Shown here: in pieces, positions 6,129-7,062 of the stretch | How the letters are laid out: every line of letters starts with the position of its first letter | Position numbering within the stretch: the first letter of the stretch is position 1 | Origin: Chloroflexota bacterium | Lineage (GTDB): Bacteria; Chloroflexota; Limnocylindria; P2-11E | Reading direction: 5' to 3' | NCBI GenBank assembly: GCA_005881085.1 | Contig: VBGU01000165.1 | Location: 1 to 7,062 of the forward strand | Length of the DNA: 7,062 nt | The notes under the pieces: model-generated | What the model saw: only the letters and a program-made list of their open reading frames with translations | What the model was told of the DNA's origin: nothing | Databases searched by the model: none | Program-made: the position numbers and the translations under genes

Positions 6129-7025
6129 GTGGGCAGTCCCGTGATGTCGTCGGTCGAGGATGTCGCCGCCGCGCTCGAGCGCGAGCGCTACGTCGCCGAC
6201 CGCTCGCTCGCCGTCACGCTCTTTCTGGCGTTACGCCTGGGCAAGCCGCTCTTCGTCGAGGGGGAGGCCGGGGTCGGCAAGACCGAGATCGCGAAGGCGC
6301 TCGCGTCGGCGCTCGGCCGAAAGCTGATCCGTCTTCAGTGCTACGAAGGCCTCGACGTCGCGACCGCCGTGTACGACTGGGACTACCCGCGGCAGATCCT
6401 CGAGATCCGCCTCTCCGAAAGCGAAGGGCGCGCCGGCGAGGCCCGCGAGCGCATCTACAGCGAGCGTTTCCTGATCAAACGTCCGCTTCTCGAGGCGATC
6501 GCCGGCGAGGGTCCGCCGCCCGTGCTGCTCATCGATGAGATCGACAGGGCCGACGAGGAGTTCGAGGCGTACCTCCTGGAACTTCTCTCCGACTTTCAGA
6601 TCACCGTGCCCGAGCTTGGTACGTTCCAGGCGGCGGTCCCGCCGCCGGTCATCATCACGTCGAATCGCACGCGAGAGATCCACGACGCTCTGAAGCGTCG
6701 GTGTTTGTACCAGTGGATCGACTACCCGAGCGTCGAGCGCGAGCTTGCGATCGTCGCGCGGCGGCTTCCCGATGTGCCTGCCCGGCTCGCGCGAGGCGTG
6801 GTCGCGGTGGTGCAGGCCCTTCGACGCGATGACCTCTTCAAACGGCCGGGTGTCGCGGAGACGCTCGATTGGGCGATGGCGCTCGCCGCTCTCGGTACCG
6901 GTGAGCTCGACGAGGCCGCGATCGATGGAACGCTCGGCGTCCTTCTCAAGTACGAGGAAGATGTCTCGCGCGTACGTGCCGACATGCTTCCCGGTCTGGT
7001 GGCAGAGGCGGCGCGCGCGGGCTGA
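6129..7025 (+). CDS. coxD: MoxR-type AAA+ ATPase, CoxD-like maturation factor
   Basis: The product is 298 residues with a single AAA+ module. It has Walker A GEAGVGKT (45-52), Walker B VLLIDEID (132-139), a sensor-1-like TSN (177-179) and a basic LKRR (188-191) that could supply the arginine finger. The remainder, including the KRPGVAETLDWAMALAALG stretch, matches the MoxR/CoxD lid region. In CO-oxidising Oligotropha the CoxD ATPase is needed to finish the Cu-S-Mo active site. Here the adjacent CoxL lacks the copper cysteine, so the role would more likely be sulfuration or cofactor insertion; that is inference. The gene is separated from coxM by 78 bases and a hairpin. The start at GTG 6129 is uncertain: GTG 6141 and ATG 6144 are in-frame alternatives, and none has a clear ribosome binding site. 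The usual partner, a CoxE VWA protein, would lie beyond the window. Confidence 0.9.
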   Translation: MGSPVMSSVEDVAAALERERYVADRSLAVTLFLALRLGKPLFVEGEAGVGKTEIAKALASALGRKLIRLQCYEGLDVATAVYDWDYPRQILEIRLSESEGRAGEARERIYSERFLIKRPLLEAIAGEGPPPVLLIDEIDRADEEFEAYLLELLSDFQITVPELGTFQAAVPPPVIITSNRTREIHDALKRRCLYQWIDYPSVERELAIVARRLPDVPARLARGVVAVVQALRRDDLFKRPGVAETLDWAMALAALGTGELDEAAIDGTLGVLLKYEEDVSRVRADMLPGLVAEAARAG

Positions 7026-7062
7026 TTCCGGGCCCGACGCTACCGATTCGGATATCACCGGC

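Noticed and set aside
6231..7058. Long minus-strand open frame (275 codons) opposite coxD
   Set aside because: It is antisense to the MoxR ATPase with its intact Walker motifs; the translation shows no fold or motif.
1..7062. CRISPR array, tRNA/rRNA, insertion sequence or integration site
   Set aside because: I saw no spaced direct repeats, tRNA-like cloverleaf, transposase motif or flanking target duplications. The window is almost fully explained by ordinary genes.

Overview
The window is GC-rich, densely coded bacterial DNA with strong G/C preference at third codon positions. The gene types (a form II carbon-monoxide-dehydrogenase-like operon, a Rv2258c-type methyltransferase, a VOC protein) fit a free-living aerobic soil bacterium such as a Chloroflexota or Actinomycetota member. 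That placement is inference, because nothing in the window is diagnostic of a phylum.

Layout. Bases 1-140 carry the last 45 codons of a phosphodiester glycosidase (NAGPA-like) protein. Bases 223-1285 carry a SAM-dependent methyltransferase with an N-terminal winged-helix domain; its reading frame is broken near base 985, so it is annotated as a pseudogene or frameshifted gene. A small SnoaL/NTF2-like gene (1289-1624, minus strand) converges on it with a 3-bp gap. It is divergent from a VOC (glyoxalase-fold) gene (1661-2215, plus strand) that ends in a basic, histone-H1-like tail.

The main unit is a three-gene molybdenum hydroxylase operon in the order small-large-medium: coxS (2318-2830), coxL (2827-5184) and coxM (5181-6050). 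Both junctions are ATGA overlaps, and each start has a good Shine-Dalgarno sequence. The large subunit carries AYRGAGR, the form II active-site signature, and not the cysteine-containing loop of true CO dehydrogenases. The physiological substrate is therefore uncertain. A strong hairpin follows coxM, and then a CoxD/MoxR-type AAA+ ATPase (6129-7025) that probably helps mature the Mo enzyme. The window ends 37 bases later, before any CoxE-type partner can be seen.

Electrons from substrate oxidation at the CoxL Mo-cofactor would pass through the two [2Fe-2S] clusters of CoxS to the FAD of CoxM. CoxD would act after translation on the assembled enzyme. I found no CRISPR array, RNA gene, insertion sequence or clearly novel system. 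The observations most worth a second look are the methyltransferase frame break, the basic tail on the VOC protein, the form II CoxL next to a CoxD, and the hairpin plus possible leaderless start between coxM and coxD.
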